From positions 62,001 to 126,000 of the forward strand of contig NZ_JADIKF010000033.1 in assembly GCF_016904945.1 (NCBI RefSeq): a stretch of 64,000 nucleotides of DNA. Reading direction: 5' to 3'. The position numbers and the translations under genes are program-made. The notes beneath the pieces are model-generated. The model had not been told where the DNA came from, searched no databases, and saw only the letters and a program-made list of their open reading frames with translations. Below, in pieces: positions 59,601-64,000 of this stretch; position 1 is the first letter of the stretch; each line of letters starts with the position of its first letter. The DNA is from Dyella mobilis. Its GTDB lineage: Bacteria; Pseudomonadota; Gammaproteobacteria; Xanthomonadales; Rhodanobacteraceae.

Positions 59601-60196
59601 AGACGGTGACGGTTTCCGGCATCACCGGCAGCGGCGCGGATATCAGCAACTACACCTTCAACACCAGTACCACCACGATCGCCAATATCACGCCGCTGCC
59701 GATTACGATTACGGCACAAGGCACCAACCGCATCTATAACGGCACCGACAACGACACGGTGAGTTTGAGCAGTAACGGCACCGTGCCGGGCTTCCCCGTT
59801 GGCATCACCGATACCTCGGCCTTGTTCGGCTCGCCTTATGTCGGCGATGGCAAGCTGGTGACGGTGTCGGGTATCAGTCTCAGCGGACCGAATGCGGGCG
59901 ACTATGTGGTCACCGATTCGATCACCACCACCGATGCCGATATCATCGACGTGGGCTACTTGAATACCGGTATCCAAGGCAGCTGGCTCGCGCAGATCGA
60001 TGGTGCGCTGTACCCGCAGGTCATTGCCACGCCCTACGGCACGGCGGACATGTCCGCGGTGGGTGTGTTCAACGGCAACCAGAAGAAGCGCCATCGCCCG
60101 ATCGAGCGCAACGTGATCCGCACCGATTTCCATTCCGGGCTTCCCGTCAGTGTGCAGAACGGAGGGGTAAGGCTGCCCACCGATGCGTCTCCTTAA
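50624..60196 (+). CDS. Two-partner secretion exoprotein (TpsA) with YDG/MBG repeats
   Basis: A 3190-residue secreted adhesin-type protein. It opens with an extended signal peptide region (MNHIYRLCWNRASGQWVVASE) and a signal core ending AAGAAYA, so mature from residue 60. Next is the haemagglutination-activity/TPS secretion domain (about 60-340: NWQSFNIAPNQTVDFLQPG, NRVFSSTPSEIYGHLDANG, WLIDPNGVLFGQGAQVNVGG). A linker leads to about 29 YDG/MBG-type repeats (residues about 535-3105), each with K/R-x-Y-D-G near its start and NY(T/S)...ITP near its end. The tail ends with a Lys/Arg-rich NQKKRHRPIERN. I see no Cys in the mature part. TpsB, its outer-membrane translocator, is encoded 69 nt downstream. 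Function (adhesion, aggregation) is inferred from the family. Confidence 0.95.
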   Translation: MNHIYRLCWNRASGQWVVASELANARSLGANAGKRPIRHRMLVLSVLAASLCAAGAAYAGNGPVGGQIVGGSGQIRQVGNTTTIVQTSPTLSLNWQSFNIAPNQTVDFLQPGSSAIAINRVFSSTPSEIYGHLDANGQVWLIDPNGVLFGQGAQVNVGGLVASTLDLQDDSSLSGNRVFEGSGKGSVINEGSIVTAQAGYAALIGNQVSNRGVISAQLGTVALAGGSAVTLSFAHNQLLHVQVDQSTLNNLAENRQLIVADGGRVIMTAGAKDALLASAVNNTGRVQAQTVQNHNGVITLLGGMTDGTVNVGGTLDASAPNGGSGGSIETSAAQFNLANDAHITAAAEQGKAGTWLVDPTDLTINAAAATTISSTLNGGTNVTEQTTATGVTGVGVQTGGLGDINVNAAISWTNAAASLSLLAYHGVNVNASVSGAGGVTMYAQGANLTIASGVSIVGATGVTLATGANFVNNAGASAVSTGTSSPWLIYSTNPTLDTAGGLKPQFIQYNAAYGTALTANDVGNGFLYSLAPVLKVTGLTGTISKVYDGTTSATIAGANLTTTGLVNGNKIVSAPGTYGNANAGTGISVTGPNSIANFSMTDSTGSIPVYGYSFSGSAVSANVGTITPAPITVSIVGNPTEVYDDTVQTTVTSANYQVSGFVAGQGATISSQTANSYASPDVSNHDLITATLTSTDFIAAAGTNLGNYSLPATATGYGTITPAPVSIRNVLATNKVYNGNTVDTLNAGSASLYGILAGDASSVTLNASGASGTFSQSNVGNGLTVTASGFALSGSKAFDYALIQPTGLMANISPATLTITGVSANSKVYDATNAATLNLGGATLSGLVAGDNVTLSGAGASATFSQSNVGNNLAVTASGFSISGSAIGNYILSQPSGLAANITPKALSVTLGGDPTKIYDGTNAATLPGSNFTVTGFVAGQSATVGQNSTSTYATPNAGSNITVTATLESSDFVAASGTSMSNYSFPSSVSTLGTINPIVLTGAIVNNPTKVYDGNTNASLNTSNFALGGLLPGQSISVNQTSGTYGSPNAGVEPVSTTLTASNYSAGAGTLLTNYVLPALMSGYGTITPAPISLSFNAAITGNPTKVYDGNNVATVAANGFTLSGFQGSDSATVNQTIVGQYATVNVGSQPVTANMVQADFTPDPGTNLSNYQFPITAYGTGTITPAPLTATIIGNPTKVYNGTTSVSLSGNNFQISGFVNGEGTSFTPNATSSYNSPNAGTEGITANLVASDFTPNPGTLLSNYTLPTTATGTGTITPAPLYVTNVYANNKTYNANTAATLNVASAGLAGLVSSDAGKVDLASATTGTFSQSNVGNGLAVTPGAFSISGSEAANYTLVQPTGLAANITPAPLTITGLIANNKVYDNTTADTLNTSNAALGGVFAGDTVTLSSGGATAQFGQTNVGNNLAVSVSGFSIGGGSASNYTLTQPGLTANITPAPLTVTVTGDPTKTYNGNSAATLVASDYTITGFVAGQGATLPQTASASYASANAGTNVTVNATLALSDYLANAGTNLSNYILPTTGTGTGTINPVVLNLTGQRVYDAATDAAYTLFGKSGVLTGINGDTLQLGGTGQLSTKNVGVHQPFAAGGLSGFTLNGIGSALASNYTLVGGTDWVTITPATLTVSGTTVTTKVYDGTTTASLQGSTLTGVLGSDSVVLGNATTGKFNNKNAGNNKPVSTSMTISGTDASNYIIVQPTALTGTITPLAITVTASGFNKYYDATTNANVALTSAGILAGDSVTFTQSSAAFSQSNVGNNLPIAVSGITASGKDAGNYTFNTTASTSADIFQRIINLSGTRVYDQNNDATATTLTGGTGVINTGIANQTLTLTGAGTVSSVNVGTYTGSNFTLGGLALGNGTGTASNYTLVGGTDTLIVTPYLLTVSGATAQDKVYDGTTTATITGATLSSPLPGDIVSLTNATTGTFAGKNVGTDIAVSTNMGLAGTSSGNYALVGQPSGLEANITPKTILVDATGVNKVYDTTDTATVILGSSGVVAGDAVTFSDSSALFNSPNAAAGIPISVTGITATGADAGNYSFATTANTAANITPVVINLSGSRVYDAGTDADVSLFGNNGVVDGIGGQTLQLANTNTNALVSKNVGSEAFAPGAINNYSLGGLNGALSSNYTLIGGTDTVTISKATLTVTGTVAANKVYDGNTDASLSGSQLVGVLGTDNITLGNDSAGTFDTKNVGNGKSVATAMTIGGSDAGNYNLVQPADVTADITPKPITVVATGSAKTYDGTTAATVGLSSNGVVAGDTINFSDSSANFNSPNAGANVGIAVDGIAASGADAGNYSFNTTANTSAAINPAIINLIGTRAYDGNNDANASSFGTNGMVTGVDGQTLLLTGTGTSLTFNVGTSPLASLGSLALNDNGSALASNYTLVGGVDTLVVTPYVINLEGTRPFDTTTSANFNLFGNHGVVQGVAGETLSLSGAGVASSANVGTYTNAPNFNLGTLNMIGNGTALASNYTLVGGTDTLHITPYLINLSGVRDFDGTTDAQAALFGSNGVLTGLGGETLTLSGSGTVSSKNVGTYTGADFSTDGLTLAGNGSALASNYTLTGGTDTLQINPRPITVTAIGGNKTYDGTTSASVNLSGQGLVGGDVLSFTDTSADFSQSNVGTGVAITVNGITAVGANASNYTFNTSTTTSGNISPAVLSLTSTRVYDATTNADASLFGNNGVLTGVDGQTLTLSGTGTLSTKNVGERQPFALNGLNGFTLTGDNGASAANYTFVGGDNWVNITPVTLYITGATATDRVYNGTTQDAVTGAQLSGLLGGDTVTLGNATAGTFASKDVGTNKTVTTDMTLDGTDAGNYILVQPTGLTANVTPLAIAVTATGTNKVYDGNTLDTVGLGSSGVIAGDQVDFASTSANFSDKNAGNGKAVTVDGISASGADAGNYVLLNTTTTTTANITPLAITISATGTNKVFDGNDIDTISLYANGVLAGDQVSFADLSALFGDPSAANGKTVTVSGITGSGADISNYTFNTSTTTIANITPLPITITAQGTNRIYNGTDNDTVSLSSNGTVPGFPVGITDTSALFGSPYVGDGKLVTVSGISLSGPNAGDYVVTDSITTTDADIIDVGYLNTGIQGSWLAQIDGALYPQVIATPYGTADMSAVGVFNGNQKKRHRPIERNVIRTDFHSGLPVSVQNGGVRLPTDASP
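52225..59949 (+). repeat. About 29 in-frame YDG/MBG-type domain repeats
   Basis: Counting K/R-x-Y/F-D/N motifs gives 29 units of roughly 80-95 residues. Four interleaved subtypes are readable: long units with TKVYDG...GYGTITP (mostly early), compact NKVYDG...GLTANITP units, R-V-Y-D units with LFG-x-x-G-V-L-T-G and SNYTLVGGTD, and a VTATG-type with DSSANF...GADAGNYSF. The last type dominates the end. Nucleotide identity between units looks moderate, so units have diverged rather than recently duplicated. Confidence 0.85.
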
Positions 60197-60265
60197 TGAG
60201 CAAGCCATCACGTGGCGCAGCAGATGGCGCCGCCCGACTAAAACAACAACAGTGCCGGTGCCCAC

Positions 60266-61975
60266 ATGAAGCCGATACACCGTACGGTTCCACCGCTCAG
60301 CCTGCTTTGCCTTGCACTTTCCTTAGCGCTGGCCACCACCGCGGCCAGCGCACAAACACGCGGCACGCCGCCGCCCAATAGCGGCCAGATTCTGCAAGAG
60401 ACGCAACCATCGATTCCGCCGGGGCCGCCGTCGGACAATTTGAAGCTGAAGATCCGCCACCCGCATCGCAACAACACCGCCAGCAGCGAAGCGTTTCCGG
60501 TGCGCCAGATCGAGATCACCGGCAACACCGCCGTACCCACGGCCACGTTGCATGCGATCGTTGCGCCGGGGGAGGGCAAGAACCTCACGCTCGGCGATCT
60601 CGACGACCTGGCCGACCGCATCAGCGATGCCTATCACGCCCGCGGTTATCCGCTGGCTACCGCCTACGTGCCGGCGCAAACCCTGCAAAACGGCGTGGTG
60701 CGCATCGCCGTGGTAGAGGCGCATTACGGCCAGGTTACCTTGCAAAACCAGAGCGAAGTTGCCAATCACGTCTTGAACGCGACCTTGTCGCCGTTGCAAT
60801 CGGGACAGCAGGTCAGCGACTTCACGCTGGAGCGTTGCCTGCTGCTGCTGTCGGATGTGCCCGGTGCGATCGTCAATTCCGTCATGAGGCCAGGCACGGA
60901 AGTGGGCACGTCAGATCTGGTGGTGGATGTGACCTCGGCGCCGCGTTATACCGGCACGCTTGGCCTGGACAACTATGGCAACCGCTATACCGATCCAGTG
61001 CGCCTCAGCGGAAGCTTTGCCGTCAACGGGTTGTTCCATCAGGGTGACGTGCTGGATTTCAGCGGCGTGTCTTCCGGTAGCGGCATGAGTTATGGCCGCG
61101 TCGGGTACCGTTATTTGTTGAACGGGCAGGGCACGGTGCTGGGTGTGGCAGCCACCGACCTGGCTTATCACCTGGGCGATGGCCTGCAGGACTTGCATGC
61201 GCATGGCACGGCGCAGGTCGGCAGCATCAACCTCACGCAGAACTTCATCCGCAATACCGCAGGCAATCTGTATGCGCAGGTCGAGTTCGATCACAAGCGC
61301 CTGCGCGATGACATCGACGCCGAATACATCGAAACCAATCGCCATGCAAACACGTGGACGCTGACTGTGGCCGGCGACCAGCGCGACGTCACCGGCGTCA
61401 CCAATTTCAATATCAGCGGCACCCACGGCCGGCTGTATTTCGACAACTTCATCGCCAAGTTCATCGACTACTTCGGTGCGCAGACCGCCGGAAGCTACAC
61501 AAAATGGGATTTTTCAGCCTCCCGCCTGCAACAGCTGGACGACACCAATGCGCTTTACGCGGGTTTTTCGGCCCAGCATGCCAACAAGAACCTGGACACC
61601 TCCGAGCAGTTCTACCTGGGCGGCCCCACCTCGGTGCGCGGTTATGACGTTGGCGTGATATCGGGTGCGCAGGGCAATCTGGCGACGTTCGAATATCGCC
61701 ACGATTTCACCTTCTCAATGCTGCCTGGACCCTGGCAGGCGTCGGCATTTGTCGACAGCGGCCGCGTGCAGCAATACAAGATCACCTTCTACCCGGGACC
61801 AAACAGCGCACGCTTGAATAGCGTCGGCCTCGGCCTGCATTGGGCCGCGTCGCACGATTGGATAGTAAGCACCAGCATTGCCAAACCGTTCGGCAACCAT
61901 CCGAAGCTACTTGGACCGCAGGATAACGGCGGCGTGGCGCGCTTCTGGTTCCAGGTGCAGAAGGGGTTCTACTAG
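60266..61975 (+). CDS. TpsB outer-membrane transporter (FhaC/ShlB family)
   Basis: A 569-residue partner for the upstream exoprotein. A signal peptide (LALSLALATTAASAQ) and a Pro-rich linker precede two POTRA domains (FPVRQIEITGNTAVPTATLH near 77, the second from about 150) and a C-terminal 16-stranded barrel. The loop-6 motif VRGYD (PTSVRGYDVG near 455) is the FhaC/Omp85 signature, and the chain ends with the aromatic residues VQKGFY. It should export the TpsA in the Sec-to-outer-membrane pathway. tpsA precedes tpsB with 69 nt between, so they form one operon. No strong ribosome site is visible; GGTG lies at 60253-60256. Confidence 0.94.
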   Translation: MKPIHRTVPPLSLLCLALSLALATTAASAQTRGTPPPNSGQILQETQPSIPPGPPSDNLKLKIRHPHRNNTASSEAFPVRQIEITGNTAVPTATLHAIVAPGEGKNLTLGDLDDLADRISDAYHARGYPLATAYVPAQTLQNGVVRIAVVEAHYGQVTLQNQSEVANHVLNATLSPLQSGQQVSDFTLERCLLLLSDVPGAIVNSVMRPGTEVGTSDLVVDVTSAPRYTGTLGLDNYGNRYTDPVRLSGSFAVNGLFHQGDVLDFSGVSSGSGMSYGRVGYRYLLNGQGTVLGVAATDLAYHLGDGLQDLHAHGTAQVGSINLTQNFIRNTAGNLYAQVEFDHKRLRDDIDAEYIETNRHANTWTLTVAGDQRDVTGVTNFNISGTHGRLYFDNFIAKFIDYFGAQTAGSYTKWDFSASRLQQLDDTNALYAGFSAQHANKNLDTSEQFYLGGPTSVRGYDVGVISGAQGNLATFEYRHDFTFSMLPGPWQASAFVDSGRVQQYKITFYPGPNSARLNSVGLGLHWAASHDWIVSTSIAKPFGNHPKLLGPQDNGGVARFWFQVQKGFY

Positions 61976-61985
61976 AACTGACTTG

Positions 61986-62010
61986 CACCCTCTCCCCTTC
62001 GGGGAGAGGG
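61986..62010. repeat. REP-like hairpin and probable bidirectional terminator
   Basis: CCCTCTCCCC-TTC-GGGGAGAGGG, a perfect 10-bp stem, followed by CTGGGGTGAGGGG. It lies between convergent genes and matches the 4568-4592 element in its CACCCTCTCC core. This repeat family is common in high-GC proteobacteria; a terminator role is inferred. Confidence 0.6.
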
Positions 62011-62063
62011 CTGGGGTGAGGGGCCACTCTTGCGACTGCACTCGGCAGCGGCGTCCCACACGG

Positions 62064-62909
62064 TTACATCAGCTCAATCCACGCCGCACTGTGAATCCAG
62101 AATTCCTTGCGCGACTGTATCCACCCGGCGGCATCTTCATAGATCAGCCATGCGTTGAGCACGTCGGCCAGATCCTGATCGCCAGGGCGCACGGCAAAAG
62201 CATGCGCCGTCTTGCCGTAGGTGCTCACGTCCAGCGTGCGCAGCTGATCGGGATAGGAATGGGCGAGTGCGTCCGGCAACGGCTGCTCGGCAATCAGGCC
62301 ATCCAGCGTACCGCTGCGCAGGTCCTGGATCGCCTTGCTTTCGTCATCGATTTCCACCAGCTCGCTATTGCCCAGATATTCCTTGGCGGTTGCCGCGGTG
62401 ACCGTGCCCGACAGCACGCCGATCTTGTGCTTGCCTGCACCGGTTTCCAGCGTAAGCAGGTCGTCCTTGCCCAACGCCTTGCGATTCACCACCAGCCCCA
62501 ACGAGAAATTGCCGTAAGAGTGGGTGAATTTCAGCAGCAGGGCACGCTGCGGTGTAATGCTGAGCCCCGCGGCAAGCATGTCGAAACGACCGGCGCGCAG
62601 ATCGTCGATGCCGCCAGACCAGGAGGTGGGTACAAACTCCACCTTCCAGCGCATGTCCTGGGCAAACTGCCGCGCCAGGTCGATATCCAGGCCGATCCAT
62701 TGCCCATTCTTGTCACGCAATACCCAGGGCGCATTGAGCGCCACGCCCACGCGTATCACCCCGCTCTTTTGAATGGCCGCCAGCGTATCGCCAGGCGCCT
62801 GCGCCGCGTGCGGCGATTTAGCCGTTGCTTGGGAAACCACCGGTGCATGAGCCCATGCACCGACCATCACGAGAGAAACCAGACAGACCACTACCTTGAG
62901 CAATCGCAT
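62064..62909 (-). CDS. Amino-acid-type ABC transporter substrate-binding protein
   Basis: A 281-residue periplasmic protein of the SBP-3 (polar amino acid) family. A signal peptide (LLKVVVCLVSLVMVGAWAHA) is followed by the two-lobe fold: VIRVGVALNAPWVLRD near 50 and WIGLDIDLARQFAQDM near 70 match lobe 1, DDLRAGRFDMLAAGLSIT the hinge, and KIGVLSGTVTAATAKEYL lobe 2. The ligand is unreadable. I chose the ATG at 62909 (MRLLKVVV) because GGGGA lies just before it; ATG 62921 is an alternative. No permease or ATPase gene is next to it, so it is an orphan receptor or feeds a distant transporter. Confidence 0.88.
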   Translation of the reverse strand: MRLLKVVVCLVSLVMVGAWAHAPVVSQATAKSPHAAQAPGDTLAAIQKSGVIRVGVALNAPWVLRDKNGQWIGLDIDLARQFAQDMRWKVEFVPTSWSGGIDDLRAGRFDMLAAGLSITPQRALLLKFTHSYGNFSLGLVVNRKALGKDDLLTLETGAGKHKIGVLSGTVTAATAKEYLGNSELVEIDDESKAIQDLRSGTLDGLIAEQPLPDALAHSYPDQLRTLDVSTYGKTAHAFAVRPGDQDLADVLNAWLIYEDAAGWIQSRKEFWIHSAAWIELM

Positions 62910-63074
62910 GTCTATCCCCATGGGTTGGCGACGGCAGTCGATCCGTCGATTCGATATTCGGCCTAACGAGCGGGCTGCGCAAGGGTGATTTGCGCGTGTG
63001 ACGTTATTATGCGAATGGCTTCCCGTTTAATGAACATCCAAGGGTGGAATTAGTGCGGGATTAAAGGAGGGGTG

Positions 63075-63464
63075 ATGAGAAAAATGAAGCGCCGAGTTAA
63101 TACATCCTTAGGAGAAGTGGGAGGTGACGCAAGAAGCTTGCTCGAGGAAGCTTGCGACCTGTTCGAGTCCGGCGAGCGCACGAGATCGGTCAAGCTGTTC
63201 CTGCGTGCTGCGAAGCTTGGCAGCCCCGAAGCTCAGGTCAATCTCGCTAACCTTTATGACGAAGGCGACGGAGTTCGTGCCGATTTCGATAAGGCTCGCC
63301 ACTGGTATAAGCGTGCCATTGCAGCAGGGTGTGCCGAGGCGGCGCACAATCTCGGTGTTGGTTATTTCAACGGGGGTAATGCTCGCTGGGCACGACACTG
63401 GTTGCTCGTTGCCAAGTCCATGGGCGATGAAGATGCGGAGGAATGGTTGGGCAGGCTTGGGTAA
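63075..63464 (+). CDS. Sel1-repeat (TPR-like) protein
   Basis: A 129-residue helical repeat protein. Two to three Sel1-like units are visible: KLFLRAAKLGSPEAQVNLANLYDEG, ADFDKARHWYKRAIAAGCAEAAHNLG and ARWARHWLLVAKSMGDEDAEEWLG (each named by its A/L/Y pattern). There is no signal peptide, so it is probably cytoplasmic. Such proteins scaffold protein-protein interactions; partner unknown. The ATG at 63075 has a very strong AAAGGAGG at 63063-63070. It begins an unusual AT-richer block that also holds the next gene; base composition here is slightly lower in GC than the rest of the window. Confidence 0.8.
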   Translation: MRKMKRRVNTSLGEVGGDARSLLEEACDLFESGERTRSVKLFLRAAKLGSPEAQVNLANLYDEGDGVRADFDKARHWYKRAIAAGCAEAAHNLGVGYFNGGNARWARHWLLVAKSMGDEDAEEWLGRLG

Positions 63465-63557
63465 TCGATCCCGGTGCCAACCAGGTAACGTGAAAGCCGA
63501 GGTTTCCAGTCTATGATACGCAGCGACCGTTGATATCGGGCACAGGGGAAGGGACGT

Positions 63558-64000
63558 ATGGATTCGGACCAGGAAGGCTTGGGGCTGTCGAAGCCGTCTG
63601 AGTCGCAGGGCAAGATCAAGTTGGCGTTGGCTGGGATATTGGGCTTTGTTGCGGTGGTCCTGGTGCTTCACCTCTGGTGGGATGGGCGTAATGCTGACCA
63701 GGCGGCTCAACAAGAGCGAAAGGGCGAGGCGGACTACAGAGCGTTCTTGGCAGCGGTGAAGACTGCGGATGGCATTGCCGACCCGCTTCAGCGTTGTCTG
63801 CAAACCCCGGATCTGCCGGGTAGCCACTGGAATGAGACAACGACGCGGGCGTATTGCCGGTTGCACGCGATAAAGGCCCTGTCATTGGCGGATATCGAGA
63901 ACCTTTTGAAACAGGGCAAGGCTGCCGAAGTCGATCATGCTTTCCAGTCATACCTGGATGCGCAATTGCATGATCCCGATCAGCCTGGTGTCGTTGATGC
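63558..64000 (+). CDS. Putative single-pass membrane protein, 3' truncated by window end
   Basis: An open frame runs from ATG 63558 to the end of the window (147 codons, no stop). It reads MDSDQEGLGLSKPSESQG, a short N-terminus, then a transmembrane helix (KLALAGILGFVAVVLVLHLW, residues 21-40) and a polar extracytoplasmic domain with Cys at about residues 81 and 98. GGGGAAGGGA at 63545-63554 is a good ribosome site 3 nt before ATG. I do not recognise the family from this fragment; the gene continues beyond 64000. Confidence 0.7.
   Translation, partial: MDSDQEGLGLSKPSESQGKIKLALAGILGFVAVVLVLHLWWDGRNADQAAQQERKGEADYRAFLAAVKTADGIADPLQRCLQTPDLPGSHWNETTTRAYCRLHAIKALSLADIENLLKQGKAAEVDHAFQSYLDAQLHDPDQPGVVD

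Noticed and set aside
52225..59949. Regularly spaced repeats resembling a CRISPR array
   Set aside because: The repeats are in-frame protein repeats of 80-95 residues, with degenerate nucleotide sequence and no unique spacers.

Overview
The window looks like chromosomal DNA from a Xanthomonadales/Lysobacterales gammaproteobacterium, most likely the Rhodanobacteraceae side (Dyella, Rhodanobacter, Frateuria, Luteibacter-like). The reasons are the gene order grpE-dnaK-dnaJ-dapB-carA-carB-greA, a C-minus (YkgO-type) L36 with a GTG start, a Xanthomonas-style copL-copA-copB cluster, a lysine-tailed HU-like protein, and high-GC codon use throughout. I see no tRNA, rRNA, CRISPR, integrase or transposase. 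The genus is inference from content only.

Layout. 1-12.5 kb: chaperone and precursor-synthesis genes (grpE, dnaK, a TMEM175-type channel inserted before dnaJ, dnaJ, dapB), a CaCA-type exchanger behind a yybP-ykoY-like manganese riboswitch, a 2OG-Fe(II) oxygenase, then carA-carB-greA. 12.5-18 kb: CPBP protease, SDR, rpmJ, a LysR regulator, a FadH-like 2,4-dienoyl-CoA reductase and an acyl-CoA-binding protein. 18-26.4 kb: cmk-rpsA-ihfB-lapA-lapB, then a WecA/WbpL-type glycosyltransferase, a WbpM/CapD-type dehydratase and galU. This matches the backbone that flanks the O-antigen locus in Pseudomonas aeruginosa, with no O-antigen cluster present. 26.6-35.1 kb: an alpha-2-macroglobulin (thioester CSEQ) with its partner PBP1C. 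35-38.2 kb: oxidoreductase, CsaA-like protein, GNAT, MBL hydrolase. 38.6-42 kb: a hybrid sensor kinase with receiver and HPt. 42-46.6 kb: copL-copA-copB-cytochrome c and a TauE/SafE permease. 46.7-50.1 kb: HU-like protein, methyltransferase, aquaporin Z, DedA-rhodanese fusion. 50.1-62 kb: a two-partner secretion system, a 3190-residue exoprotein with about 29 YDG/MBG-type repeats plus its TpsB transporter, behind a leader of up to about 530 nt that contains a clear intrinsic terminator. 62-64 kb: an orphan solute-binding protein, a Sel1-repeat protein and a truncated membrane protein gene.

Regulatory content is unusually readable. There is a near-consensus sigma-32 promoter before dnaK, the Mn riboswitch with its expression platform, a structured carA leader, a perfect 16-bp AT palindrome before lysR, a hairpin abutting the copL start codon, an orphan 10-bp hairpin before the sensor kinase, and tandem 8-bp repeats plus a premature terminator before the giant adhesin.

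The best candidates for something not yet described are the adhesin leader (50092-50623), the 38204-38568 intergenic RNA candidate, and the riboswitch-controlled CaCA exchanger as a probable manganese exporter.
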